Part shown: piece by piece, positions 1 to 5,342 of the stretch
Numbering within the stretch: the stretch's first letter is position 1
Layout: each line of letters begins with the position of its first letter
Position numbers and translations under genes: made by a program
Notes under the pieces: generated by a model
Seen by the model: the letters and a program-made list of their open reading frames with translations, nothing else
What the model was told of the DNA's origin: nothing
The model's database searches: none
Origin: Pseudomonadota bacterium
Lineage (GTDB): Bacteria; Pseudomonadota; Gammaproteobacteria; Burkholderiales; Thiobacillaceae
NCBI GenBank assembly: GCA_021802595.1
Contig: JAJZRT010000302.1
Location: 1 to 5,437 of the forward strand
Direction: 5' to 3'
Length of the DNA stretch: 5,437 bases

Positions 1-711
1 AAGCTCGGCTTGGTTCTGCGTGAGGATTGCCGCATTGAGCGTGGCGGAGGAGATCAGTCCGGCCTGGTAGCGCTGATCGAGCGCGCCGACATACTTGCGC
101 TGCAGGGCCACCTCTTGGGCAACGAGGGCAAGGTCGCGCCGCGCCGCCCAGAGGCTCAGGAAGGGCGTGCGGACTTCTCCGCGCAACTGCCAGGACGCCG
201 TCTTCAGCGCCTCGCGCGCCGCACCCACTTGCGCGCGGGCGGCGGCCATGCGCGCGGGGCGCGCGCCGTAGGACTGGATGAGGAAGCTCACGACAGGGCC
301 GACTTTCCACGGCGAGGGCGTCCGGGTTGTCGCATTGTAGGTGGGCGACAGGGACAGGACCGGATTGGGCAGCTCGGCGGCAGAGATTTCTGCTGCCTTG
401 GACACATCCAGCCTGGCGGCGGCGACGGATAGATCGGGCCGTTCGTAGAGCGCCACCAGGGTAAGGGTTTCGAGATCCCAGCGCGGCGGCCCCGGCCTGT
501 GCTCCTGAATTTCCAGGAAGCGCTCAAGACGCGGATCGGTCAGGTTGCGCCGGCTCAGGGCGTCCGCACTTCTGGCAGGATGCAGCGGGCGTGCCTGATA
601 GGTCGCACAGCCGGACAGGGCCAAGGCGGAGAGCAGCAGCGCCATGAGCCATGGGCTGCAGGGCGCGGATCGAGGAAACGCAAAGATGCGAAGATGTTCG
701 TTTCCAACCAT
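1..711 (-). CDS. TolC/CzcC-type outer-membrane efflux lipoprotein, N-terminal 237 residues (3' end outside window)
   Basis: This reads as the outer-membrane channel of a tripartite efflux pump (TolC/NodT/CzcC family), which joins an RND or similar inner-membrane pump through a periplasmic adaptor. The frame is open from position 711 to the left edge. A signal peptide ends in a lipobox LSGC, with the lipidated Cys at residue 35 followed by Ala, so outer-membrane sorting is expected. Residues 80-160 look like the first OEP repeat: LTLVALYERPDL, then ELPNPVLSLSP, then a PSPWKVGPVVSF segment of the kind seen in CzcC-like proteins. Residues 155-237 are a long Ala/Gln/Arg-rich helical stretch typical of the periplasmic barrel. 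ATG at 711 is preferred because it gives an n-region with Arg; ATG at 645 leaves only 12 uncharged residues before the Cys, and ATG at 747 is also in frame. None has a clear Shine-Dalgarno. It is divergent from the two-component genes, which probably control it. Membrane-fusion and pump genes are expected further left (inference). The substrate is unknown. Confidence 0.87.
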   Translation of the reverse strand, partial: MVGNEHLRIFAFPRSAPCSPWLMALLLSALALSGCATYQARPLHPARSADALSRRNLTDPRLERFLEIQEHRPGPPRWDLETLTLVALYERPDLSVAAARLDVSKAAEISAAELPNPVLSLSPTYNATTRTPSPWKVGPVVSFLIQSYGARPARMAAARAQVGAAREALKTASWQLRGEVRTPFLSLWAARRDLALVAQEVALQRKYVGALDQRYQAGLISSATLNAAILTQNQAEL

Positions 712-717
712 GCAGGC

Positions 718-746
718 ATTATGGAAATCGGCGGCTTGCGCGACCA
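718..746 (-). promoter_or_regulatory. Candidate promoter for the efflux lipoprotein gene
   Basis: On the minus strand a -35-like TGGTCG (746-741) is followed after 17 bp by CATAAT (723-718), which matches 5 of 6 bases of the -10 consensus. The poor -35 with the palindrome directly upstream (749-780) is what an activator-dependent promoter would look like. The predicted start falls at about 711, on the preferred ATG, so the transcript could be leaderless. This is read by eye only. Confidence 0.35.
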
Positions 747-748
747 TG

Positions 749-780
749 ACGCGCAGATGACGATTTCGTCATCTGCGCGT
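749..780. promoter_or_regulatory. Perfect palindrome, candidate response-regulator operator
   Basis: Two perfect 15-base arms, ACGCGCAGATGACGA (749-763) and its exact complement (766-780), are separated by TT. The site lies between the divergent efflux and regulator genes and directly abuts the -35 candidates on both sides (741-746 minus, 780-785 plus). Response regulators of the CusR/CopR/CzcR/IrlR group commonly bind dyad sites in such divergent regions and control both the efflux genes and themselves. No run of T follows on either strand, so a terminator is unlikely. That it binds this particular regulator is inference. Confidence 0.65.
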
Positions 781-808
781 TGCTGTCGCGGGGACAAAAA
801 TCTATCCT
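780..808 (+). promoter_or_regulatory. Candidate promoter for the response regulator-kinase operon
   Basis: TTGCTG (780-785) and TATCCT (803-808) are separated by exactly 17 bp. The -35 element begins on the last base of the palindrome. A start 6-8 bases after the -10 falls at 814-816, which is the A of the ATG at 815. No Shine-Dalgarno precedes that ATG, so a leaderless message is plausible. Confidence 0.45.
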
Positions 809-814
809 CGCAAC

Positions 815-1489
815 ATGCGCATCCTGATCGTCGAGGACGAGCCCAAAACCGCGGCCTATCTAAAAAAAGGCCTGGACGAGAACGGTTTCGTTGTCGACAT
901 CGCTGGCGACGGCGAAACCGGTCTGCATCTCGCTTCCAGCCGCATCTATGATCTGGTGGTGCTGGATGCCATGCTGCCGGGCCGGGATGGCTGGTCCGTG
1001 CTGCAGGAGATGCAGCGCGAGCCGCACACGCCCGTTCTGATGCTGACGGCCCGCGGTTCTGTAGCTGATAGGGTGCGCGGCCTGGAGGCCGGCGCCGACG
1101 ATTACCTGGTCAAGCCCTTCGCCTTTTCCGAATTGCTGGCGCGCATCCGCAATGTGCTGCGGCGTGCCCCGCTGCGCCAGTCCGATGTCCTGCAGATCGG
1201 CGATCTCACCGTGGATACGACGCGGCAACGCGCCGAGCGCAGCGGGCGGCGGCTGGATTTGACGCCCAAGGAATTCAAGCTTCTTGCCCTGCTAGCGCGG
1301 CGCTGCGGCGAGGTGCTTTCGCGCACGCTCATCGCCGAGCAGGTTTGGGACATGAACTTCGACAGCGACACCAATGTCGTCGATGTGCATGTTCGCCGCC
1401 TGCGCAGCAAGCTGGACGAGCCTTTTTCTTCCCCCTTGCTGCATACCGTGCGCGGCGTCGGCTACGTGCTGGAATCGCGCGATGGCTAA
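815..1489 (+). CDS. OmpR/PhoB-family response regulator, heavy-metal (CusR/CopR/IrlR-like) type
   Basis: A cytoplasmic DNA-binding regulator of 224 residues, the usual length for the family. The receiver domain (about 1-115) opens with [20 protein letters not shown]. It has acidic residues Glu7/Asp8, phospho-acceptor Asp51 in [12 protein letters not shown], Thr78 in LMLTARG and Lys100 in YLVKPF. The C-terminal winged helix (about 125-220) carries LTPKEFKLL, a long recognition-helix region with [17 protein letters not shown], and the terminal wing [10 protein letters not shown]. The wording of the N-terminus and the recognition helix fits the heavy-metal regulator subfamily. That subfamily usually pairs with a CusS/CzcS-like kinase and controls RND efflux genes, which agrees with both neighbours. 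The stop overlaps the kinase start. The likely target is the palindrome just upstream. The exact inducer (copper, zinc/cadmium, or an organic compound) cannot be told. Confidence 0.96.
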   Translation: MRILIVEDEPKTAAYLKKGLDENGFVVDIAGDGETGLHLASSRIYDLVVLDAMLPGRDGWSVLQEMQREPHTPVLMLTARGSVADRVRGLEAGADDYLVKPFAFSELLARIRNVLRRAPLRQSDVLQIGDLTVDTTRQRAERSGRRLDLTPKEFKLLALLARRCGEVLSRTLIAEQVWDMNFDSDTNVVDVHVRRLRSKLDEPFSSPLLHTVRGVGYVLESRDG

Positions 1490-2990
1490 TCCGGCACCGC
1501 TCCGGCCGGGCGCGGCAACGACCAGGATGGATAGCGTCAAGACCATCGCAGGCCGACTGCGCCAGTATGGGCTGCCCCACAACTCGCTCGCCGCCGGCCT
1601 GGCGGTGGTGTTCACGCTGGCCCTGGCCATCATCCTGCTGGTCACCAGCATCTGGGTTTACTGGGGACTGGAGCGCCGCATGAACCAGGAAGATCGCGAG
1701 GCGGTGCTGCGCAAGCTCGATACCGCCGCCGTGCTGTTGCGCACGCACGCGGCCGACAGCGAGGCGCTGCGCCAGGAAGCCTATCTGCCGTTGCCGCCGA
1801 ACGCGCCGCACAACCTGTATCTGAGCCTCACGGGCGGCGAGAAGGTCCTCCTGCAGACTCCAGGTTTCCGTCGCGCCCTGGCGTCCTCGCCATCCTTCGC
1901 CGCGACGCCTGGTGGACCGCCGTTGCTCAGGGAAACGACGAGCGGCGGGCGCCACTTCCTGGTCGCCAACCTCATGCTGGTCGCCCGCCCGCATGCCCGG
2001 GCGCCGAGCGAGCCGCTGCGTCTCGAGGTGGCGCTCGATCGCAGCGCGGAGGCGCGTATCCTGGCCGACTATCGCCTGCGCCTGTCTTGGGTACTGGGCG
2101 TCGCCCTGCTCGTCTCGGCCATGGCCGGCTATGGCATCGCATGGCGGGGGTTGCGCCCGCTGCGCCGCATGGCCGATGCGGCCAGCCGCATCGGCGCGAA
2201 CAATCTGCACCAGCGTCTGGAAACTGCCGGCCTGTCCGCGGAACTGCGCACTCTGGCGACTGCTTTCAACGAAACCCTGGAGCGCCTGGAAGGGTCTTTC
2301 GAACGCATCTCGCAATTTTCCGCCGATATGGCGCATGAATTGCGCACGCCCATTTCTAATTTGTGGGGCGAGATGGAGGTAGCGCTGGGGCGGCCGCGCG
2401 ACGCGGCACAGTACCGCGAGGCCCTGGAGTCGGCGGTCGAGGAATGCGCGCGGCTGTCGCAAATGATCCAGAGCCTGCTGTTTCTGGCGCAAAGCGAAAG
2501 ACCTGAGGGTGCCTTGTCGCCCGAGTCGCTCGCCGTCGCCGAGGAAATCAGGAAGCTGGTGGAGTTTTTCGATCCGGTGGCCGGCGAGGCGCACGTGCAG
2601 CTGTCGATCGAAACCGCGCCCGGCTTGACACTGCAGGCCGACCGTGTGCTTCTGCAGCGTGCGCTGGGTAATCTGATCAGCAACGCGATCGCCTATACGC
2701 CACCGGGCGGGCAGGTTGTCATCTCGGCCAAAGCACAAGATGCCTTCATATGCATCGAGGTCAGGGATACAGGCTGCGGCATTGCGGCGGAACACCAGCC
2801 ACTTTTGTTCGATCGCTTCTACCGCGTGGACCCCTCGCGCAGCCGCCAGCGCGGCGGCTTGGGACTCGGATTGGCGCTGGTGCGTAAGATCGTGCTGCTG
2901 CATGCCGGAGAGGTGGGCGTGGACAGCGCTCCTAGTCGGGGCAGCCGATTTTGGGTCCGCTTACCGCAAAAAACGCCTCTCGACGATTGA
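1482..2990 (+). CDS. Sensor histidine kinase, partner of the upstream response regulator
   Basis: An inner-membrane kinase of 502 residues. Order of parts: short cytoplasmic N-terminus, TM1 (about 36-61), periplasmic sensor region (about 62-200), TM2 (about 201-220), HAMP (about 221-273), HisKA with phospho-acceptor His285 in AHELRTP, and the ATPase domain. The ATPase domain has the N-box Asn397/Asn401 ([11 protein letters not shown]), G1 as DTGCGI (429-434), F-box FDRFYR (443-448) and G2 as GGLGLGLA (458-465). All catalytic motifs are intact. ATG at 1482 overlaps the regulator stop by 8 bp and has GGAA 7 nt upstream, which suggests translational coupling. ATG at 1527 is an alternative that would remove the unusual 15-residue Pro/Ala-rich start. 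The kinase core resembles the CusS/CzcS/IrlS group. The sensor region has no Cys and only a few scattered His, so a metal ligand is not obvious. Confidence 0.95.
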   Translation: MANPAPLRPGAATTRMDSVKTIAGRLRQYGLPHNSLAAGLAVVFTLALAIILLVTSIWVYWGLERRMNQEDREAVLRKLDTAAVLLRTHAADSEALRQEAYLPLPPNAPHNLYLSLTGGEKVLLQTPGFRRALASSPSFAATPGGPPLLRETTSGGRHFLVANLMLVARPHARAPSEPLRLEVALDRSAEARILADYRLRLSWVLGVALLVSAMAGYGIAWRGLRPLRRMADAASRIGANNLHQRLETAGLSAELRTLATAFNETLERLEGSFERISQFSADMAHELRTPISNLWGEMEVALGRPRDAAQYREALESAVEECARLSQMIQSLLFLAQSERPEGALSPESLAVAEEIRKLVEFFDPVAGEAHVQLSIETAPGLTLQADRVLLQRALGNLISNAIAYTPPGGQVVISAKAQDAFICIEVRDTGCGIAAEHQPLLFDRFYRVDPSRSRQRGGLGLGLALVRKIVLLHAGEVGVDSAPSRGSRFWVRLPQKTPLDD

Positions 2991-2993
2991 GGC
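2975..2993 (+). terminator. Weak hairpin at the kinase stop codon, possible terminator
   Basis: GCCTC (2975-2979) and GAGGC (2989-2993) can form a 5-bp stem with a 9-nt loop that includes the TGA stop. It is preceded by a run of six A and followed by TTCTT. The stem is short and the T-run is broken, so it is at best a weak terminator. Confidence 0.25.
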
Positions 2994-3366
2994 TTCTTCA
3001 GAAAATTTAGTAAGCGTATAACTCCTTCTGATCGAAAGCCCGCTAACCCGACCGGCGGCGACCTGACGGGGCGATCACGAAATTGTGTTGGCGTTTTCTC
3101 TCACACCTTCGTCCGCTCTTGTCCGAGAGCGGAAGATCGAAACCTGAAACATAAATAGCCGCTTTGGCCGAGTAGTTCGCTTAGGGTCATCGGGTTTCTA
3201 TATCACCTGCTGTACCGCCAGCGTTTGCCTCTGGTGACCGCAGCCTCCTCCCTACAGAGCTACTACCAGGTCGCATCTGATCCGCTTCGATATATCTCCG
3301 GGCCGCCACGTCGCGCTCCAAGACGATAAGCACAGGGGCACCTTGGTCCAGCGCCCCATGCTCGGG
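2991..3366. other. Non-coding stretch downstream of the two-component operon
   Basis: About 375 bases with no ORF that looks coding on either strand. It starts with an A/T-rich piece (about 2994-3025) and is visibly less G+C-rich than the genes to the left. The only clear structure is the 8-bp hairpin at 3112-3133. Possible translations show no recognisable domain and no ribosome binding site. It may be a junction between the efflux module and the next module. No tRNA, integrase or terminal repeat is seen. Confidence 0.5.
3112..3133. repeat. Perfect 8-bp inverted repeat (hairpin)
   Basis: TCCGCTCT (3112-3119) and AGAGCGGA (3126-3133) are exact complements around the 6-base loop TGTCCG. No T-run follows on either strand, so it does not look like an intrinsic terminator. 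It could be a protein-binding dyad or a processing or stability hairpin for the kinase message. Confidence 0.4.
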
Positions 3367-3687
3367 CTAATGGGCATACTCGCCAGAGCAGTCCACGGCG
3401 CCCCTGTCGCTTGGCATGCAGAGGGTGACATGTCCTGTCGCACGGTTTAGGCGGTACACGAAACCCTTACCGCTGGAGGCCAACTGATAGCGTTCTTCAA
3501 CCGCAAGGAAGATTAGCGCGGCAGCAATCAGTATGCCCGCCAGAAGCACCGCGATACCTGTAGGAAGTGCCATCACTTTTGAGGGCCACTTCGCGGGGGG
3601 ACGTCGCAGTACCTCCGCAACACGAGCATCGCTTTCCTCAAGAAGACGCTTCCTTAGCTCGGTGTCTTGGAACGGTTCTGGTCTCAC
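3367..3687 (-). CDS. Small single-pass membrane protein of unknown function (106 aa)
   Basis: The function is not recognised. The protein starts with a charged cytoplasmic helix (residues 1-35, rich in Glu/Arg/Lys). One membrane segment follows (about 40-62: LPTGIAVLLAGILIAAALIF). A 40-residue tail (GKGFVYRLNRATGHVTLCMP) then carries two cysteines at 90 and 100. The tail recalls small proteins with a 'YRLDxxTGxVxxC...C' ending; this is a resemblance from memory, not a family assignment. By charge, the tail should face the periplasm, where the cysteines could form a disulfide. The start is GTG at 3687, chosen because AGGAG lies 5 nt upstream (3693-3697), and a candidate promoter precedes it. 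It stands alone on the minus strand between non-coding stretches. Its hydrophobic core and good initiation site argue for a real gene. Confidence 0.6.
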   Translation of the reverse strand: MRPEPFQDTELRKRLLEESDARVAEVLRRPPAKWPSKVMALPTGIAVLLAGILIAAALIFLAVEERYQLASSGKGFVYRLNRATGHVTLCMPSDRGAVDCSGEYAH

Positions 3688-3692
3688 GGTTG

Positions 3693-3697
3693 CTCCT
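3693..3697 (-). promoter_or_regulatory. Shine-Dalgarno AGGAG deciding the GTG start of the small membrane protein
   Basis: On the minus strand AGGAG is separated by CAACC (5 nt) from the GTG at 3687. No ATG competes nearby, so this fixes the start. Confidence 0.6.
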
Positions 3698-3720
3698 GTG
3701 GCGATACGTGGCTTCCGATG

Positions 3721-3749
3721 ATTCTACTGAGGAGGATGAGACCTTTACA
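3721..3749 (-). promoter_or_regulatory. Candidate promoter for the small membrane protein
   Basis: On the minus strand TGTAAA (3749-3744) is followed after 17 bp by TAGAAT (3726-3721), 5 of 6 matches to the -10 consensus. Transcription would start near 3714, giving a leader of about 27 nt that includes the AGGAG site. Confidence 0.4.
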
Positions 3750-3761
3750 GCCCCCTGCCCA

Positions 3762-3890
3762 CTGGCGCTGCTTCAGGCCGTTGAGTTCTATGAGTCACTG
3801 GGATACATGGCCGATGGCCCGGAGAAACGGCCGTTCGGCGTGTTGGGGGCGTACCCCTATGCCAAGCTGCTGCAACGTAACTTTATAGGC
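3762..3890 (+). pseudogene. Remnant of a GNAT-type N-acetyltransferase (C-terminal end only)
   Basis: In the frame containing position 3720 the translation reads LLQAVEFYESLGYMADGP followed by KRPFGVLGAYPYAKLLQ. The 'AvxFYexlGY' motif followed by a Pro-rich beta strand and a hydrophobic final strand is typical of the last helix and strands of GNAT acetyltransferases. No acetyl-CoA-binding motif or N-terminal half is present upstream; that space is taken by the small membrane protein on the other strand. The frame runs on past the domain end to a stop at 3966-3968. It is therefore probably a truncated, non-functional piece left by a rearrangement. The identification rests on one motif and is tentative. 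Confidence 0.38.
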
Positions 3891-4029
3891 GCGCCGATGA
3901 TCGCCTGTGCCTCGATAACAACAGTTCCAACGCGAAATGGAAATGCGCACCCTAAACGGTTGCCCTAATTGAAGTGGCTGGATACGATTGAACCATCTTG
4001 ATAATTTAACTCGGCGCACAGAGCTTTTC
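3891..4029. other. Non-coding stretch leading into the structured region
   Basis: No convincing gene on either strand. A GATAAT hexamer (4000-4005) inside a locally A/T-rich patch matches 5 of 6 bases of a -10 element and could start a transcript near 4012 that runs through the hairpins and ends at the terminator. No good -35 lies 16-18 bp before it, so the promoter call is weak. Confidence 0.35.
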
Positions 4030-4143
4030 ATGAAAGTCCCGTCCTTCAATCTTATGCACCGCGGCGAACGTTTCGCCGTGTCTGCGCTGTGGGTAACCAC
4101 AAGCGCAGTAATTGTGCGTATGCGCGGGGAAGGGGCAAAGTGA
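4030..4143 (+). CDS. Possible 37-codon leader ORF
   Basis: ATG at 4030 opens a frame of 37 codons to TGA at 4141-4143, beginning MKVPSFNLMHRGERF. A purine-rich AGAG (4019-4022) lies 7 nt upstream, a modest ribosome site. The ORF spans hairpins 1 and 2 and the CGCGGGG element, and ends 31 nt before the terminator stem. That position would suit a leader peptide whose translation controls termination. The peptide has no recognisable domain, and its codon use is not clearly like the neighbouring genes, so it may be chance. The opposite strand also has open frames here, which look like shadows. Confidence 0.2.
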   Translation: MKVPSFNLMHRGERFAVSALWVTTSAVIVRMRGEGAK

Positions 4144-4174
4144 CCTAGCAAGTAAAGCCCGATAGGTTTTAACC

Positions 4175-4214
4175 AAACCCCGCGAGACCAAAAGTCCGCG
4201 GGGTTTTTGTTTTT
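4175..4214 (+). terminator. Strong Rho-independent terminator upstream of the phosphoesterase operon
   Basis: The stem AAACCCCGCG (4175-4184) pairs with CGCGGGGTTT (4197-4206), and GAC (4186-4188) pairs with GTC (4194-4196) around a CAAAA loop, with one bulged A at 4185. The T-rich tail TTTTTGTTTTT (4204-4214) follows directly. It terminates plus-strand transcription. It lies 52 nt before the ATG of the first phosphoesterase gene, so it either insulates that operon from upstream transcription or acts as its attenuator. Confidence 0.85.
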
Positions 4215-4266
4215 GTGCGCCCACAAGGCGCTTAGACATATGGCCCGACCGGGGCAGGAGTCAGAC
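4215..4266 (+). promoter_or_regulatory. Short leader with strong ribosome binding site for the first phosphoesterase
   Basis: AGGAG (4256-4260) lies 6 nt before ATG 4267 and decides that start over in-frame codons further upstream. A small hairpin GCGCC (4217-4221) with GGCGC (4227-4231) around CACAA precedes it. The best promoter-like pair in the gap (TTGTGC 4213-4218, ACATAT 4236-4241, 17-bp spacing) is poor, so transcription may have to come through the terminator. Confidence 0.55.
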
Positions 4267-5025
4267 ATGTACGAGCGAAACTACAAAAACGTGGCAGGCA
4301 TTCTCTTCTGCGGCGATGTCCACGGCCAGTTCGATCACCTGATCGAAGCGGTGGAGCTCTATTGGCCGCGTGCATTGGTGCTGCTGGGCGATATCGAGCC
4401 GGACAGGCCCTTTGCGGACATCGTGCGTCCGCTGGAAGCGGCCGGCACCGAAGTATGGTTCATCCACGGCAACCACGACACGGATCAGTTGGCGTCGTGG
4501 ATGAATCTGGGCGGCTTTGCGGCACGCAACCTGCACGGCCGGGTGGTGGAAATCGCCGGCGTGCGCATTGCCGGGCTGGGCGGGATTTTTAGGAGCGAGA
4601 TCTGGGACCCGGCGCAAGCACCCCAGCACGACAACTACGCGGCCTATTGCAGGAAGCAGCAGTGGAGCCGTGGGCGCCAAGGGGCCGTGGAGTCCATCCT
4701 CCGGGGGCGTGCGCTCAGGCACCTGTCCACCATCTTCCCGGACGTGTACGAGCGGCTCTTCGATCAGGCGGCCGACATCCTGGTGACCCACGAGGCGCCC
4801 AGCTGTCACCCCTACGGCTTTGAGGCCATCGATGAGCTGGCCCAGGCCATGGGCGTGAGCCGGCTGTTCCACGGCCACCACCACGATAGCCTCGATTACA
4901 GCGCGTGGGAGGCCCGGCTGGGGTTCAAGGCATTTGGTGTCGGGTTCTGCGGCATCACGGATGCCCAGGGCACCCGGCTGCGGCCGGGCGAGTTTGATGC
5001 ACAGCGTCGCTTTCGGGAGAGGTAG
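4267..5025 (+). CDS. Calcineurin-like metallophosphoesterase (252 aa)
   Basis: A cytoplasmic, metal-dependent phosphatase or phosphodiesterase. All five motifs of the calcineurin-like superfamily are present: D17-x-H19 in CGDVHG, G41-D42 in LLGDIEPD, G68-N69-H70-D71 in IHGNHD, His175 in VTHEAP, and G203-H204-x-H206 in HGHHHD. These residues hold two metal ions and the phosphate, so the enzyme should be active. The length suits a single-domain family member. There is no signal peptide or membrane segment. The substrate is not known; the superfamily includes protein phosphatases, nucleotide phosphatases, nucleases and 2',3'-cyclic phosphodiesterases. The start at 4267 is fixed by AGGAG 6 nt upstream. 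Only 2 nt separate its stop from the next gene, and a second phosphoesterase follows that one, so the three act as one operon. The downstream cREC-like gene hints at work on RNA or nucleotide phosphates (inference). Confidence 0.93.
   Translation: MYERNYKNVAGILFCGDVHGQFDHLIEAVELYWPRALVLLGDIEPDRPFADIVRPLEAAGTEVWFIHGNHDTDQLASWMNLGGFAARNLHGRVVEIAGVRIAGLGGIFRSEIWDPAQAPQHDNYAAYCRKQQWSRGRQGAVESILRGRALRHLSTIFPDVYERLFDQAADILVTHEAPSCHPYGFEAIDELAQAMGVSRLFHGHHHDSLDYSAWEARLGFKAFGVGFCGITDAQGTRLRPGEFDAQRRFRER
5015..5022 (+). promoter_or_regulatory. Ribosome binding site for the cREC-like gene inside the end of the first phosphoesterase
   Basis: GGGAGAGG ends 5 nt before ATG 5028 and directly precedes the TAG stop of the upstream gene, so terminating ribosomes pass over it. 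This suggests translational coupling. Confidence 0.65.
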
Positions 5026-5027
5026 CC

Positions 5028-5342
5028 ATGAAGACGAAAAAACTTTGGGTCGATGACCTCCGCCCCGCCCCGGCGGGCTGGATCTGGGCCAAGAATGCGC
5101 GCCAAGCGATCGCACGGCTCTATGGCGGCGGTATTGCCGAGCTGTCGCTCGTCCATGATCTGGGTGACCGTACGGAGGCGACGGGCTACGTGGTCGCTGC
5201 GTGGCTGGAAGCGCAGGCGGCGGCCGGGCGGTGGTCGGTGGTGCCGCAAACCATCCGCACCCACTCCGCTAATCCACCCGGGGCCGCCAACATCGCCGCC
5301 GCGGCGGCTGCCATCGAGCGCATGCGGGAGGCATCGCCGTGA
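5028..5342 (+). CDS. cREC-like receiver-domain protein (104 aa)
   Basis: A small soluble protein that closely fits the family I know as 'cyclic-phosphate processing receiver domain' (cREC). This is recalled from family patterns and not searched. Visible marks are the opening KLWVDDLRPAP with the acidic pair Asp9/Asp10, the central LVHDLGD with Asp44 at the phospho-acceptor position, TGY (53-55), and the late RTHSANP (77-83) with Ser80 in the place of the receiver Ser/Thr. The canonical receiver Lys is not evident, so it is a divergent receiver and may not work by ordinary kinase phosphorylation. There is no output domain. The family was predicted from gene neighbourhoods to act with RNA-end or cyclic-phosphate processing enzymes; the phosphoesterases on both sides agree with that. 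It overlaps the next gene by 4 nt (GTGA). Confidence 0.8.
   Translation: MKTKKLWVDDLRPAPAGWIWAKNARQAIARLYGGGIAELSLVHDLGDRTEATGYVVAAWLEAQAAAGRWSVVPQTIRTHSANPPGAANIAAAAAAIERMREASP
5326..5331 (+). promoter_or_regulatory. Ribosome binding site deciding the GTG start of the second phosphoesterase
   Basis: GGGAGG lies 7 nt before GTG 5339 and inside the 3' end of the cREC-like gene. No ATG competes at a suitable distance, so it supports the GTG start. Confidence 0.65.

Larger units (their letters stand above)
4012..4214 (+). ncRNA. Candidate structured RNA or attenuator leader ending in an intrinsic terminator
   Basis: This stretch packs successive stable hairpins before a strong terminator. Hairpin 1 is CGGCGAA (4062-4068) with TTCGCCG (4072-4078) around CGT. 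Hairpin 2 is CTGCGCT+GTGG (4082-4092) with CCAC+AGCGCAG (4097-4100, 4102-4108) around a GTAA tetraloop of the GNRA type, with a single bulged A at 4101. The terminator follows at 4175-4214. CGCGGGG at 4123-4129 duplicates the terminator's 3' arm and could pair with its 5' arm. The 5' end is uncertain. It may be an independent small RNA, or the untranslated leader of the phosphoesterase operon that begins 52 nt after the terminator. No known Rfam class is recognised. Confidence 0.4.

Noticed and set aside
10..951. Plus-strand frames overlapping the efflux gene and the intergenic palindrome
   Set aside because: They are antisense to a clear TolC-family lipoprotein or pass through the operator region, with no coding character.
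1329..2903. A 524-codon open frame antisense to the kinase gene
   Set aside because: Its translation is rich in Arg/Gln/Ala with no domain or ribosome site, and it lies wholly against an intact kinase. Long antisense frames are common in G+C-rich genes with strong third-position bias.
3190..3366. 59 further sense codons in frame after the stop of the small membrane protein, suggesting read-through or a truncated longer gene
   Set aside because: The added residues show no domain and turn into Gly/Ser/Arg-rich low-complexity sequence. A chance open stretch is enough to explain them.
4030..4174. Possible tRNA or tmRNA end serving as an island attachment site near the terminator
   Set aside because: No TpsiC-arm pattern, acceptor stem or CCA-type end could be found. 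The stems present fit hairpins and a terminator.
3795..4268. Minus-strand frames of 157 and 77 codons across the hairpin region
   Set aside because: The translations resemble short proteins that get annotated over structured intergenic DNA. They run against the terminator and hairpins, have no clear ribosome site, and the region is better explained as RNA structure.
4261..5115. A 284-codon open frame antisense to the first phosphoesterase
   Set aside because: The plus-strand gene has all five phosphoesterase motifs and a strong Shine-Dalgarno. The antisense product shows no recognisable motif.
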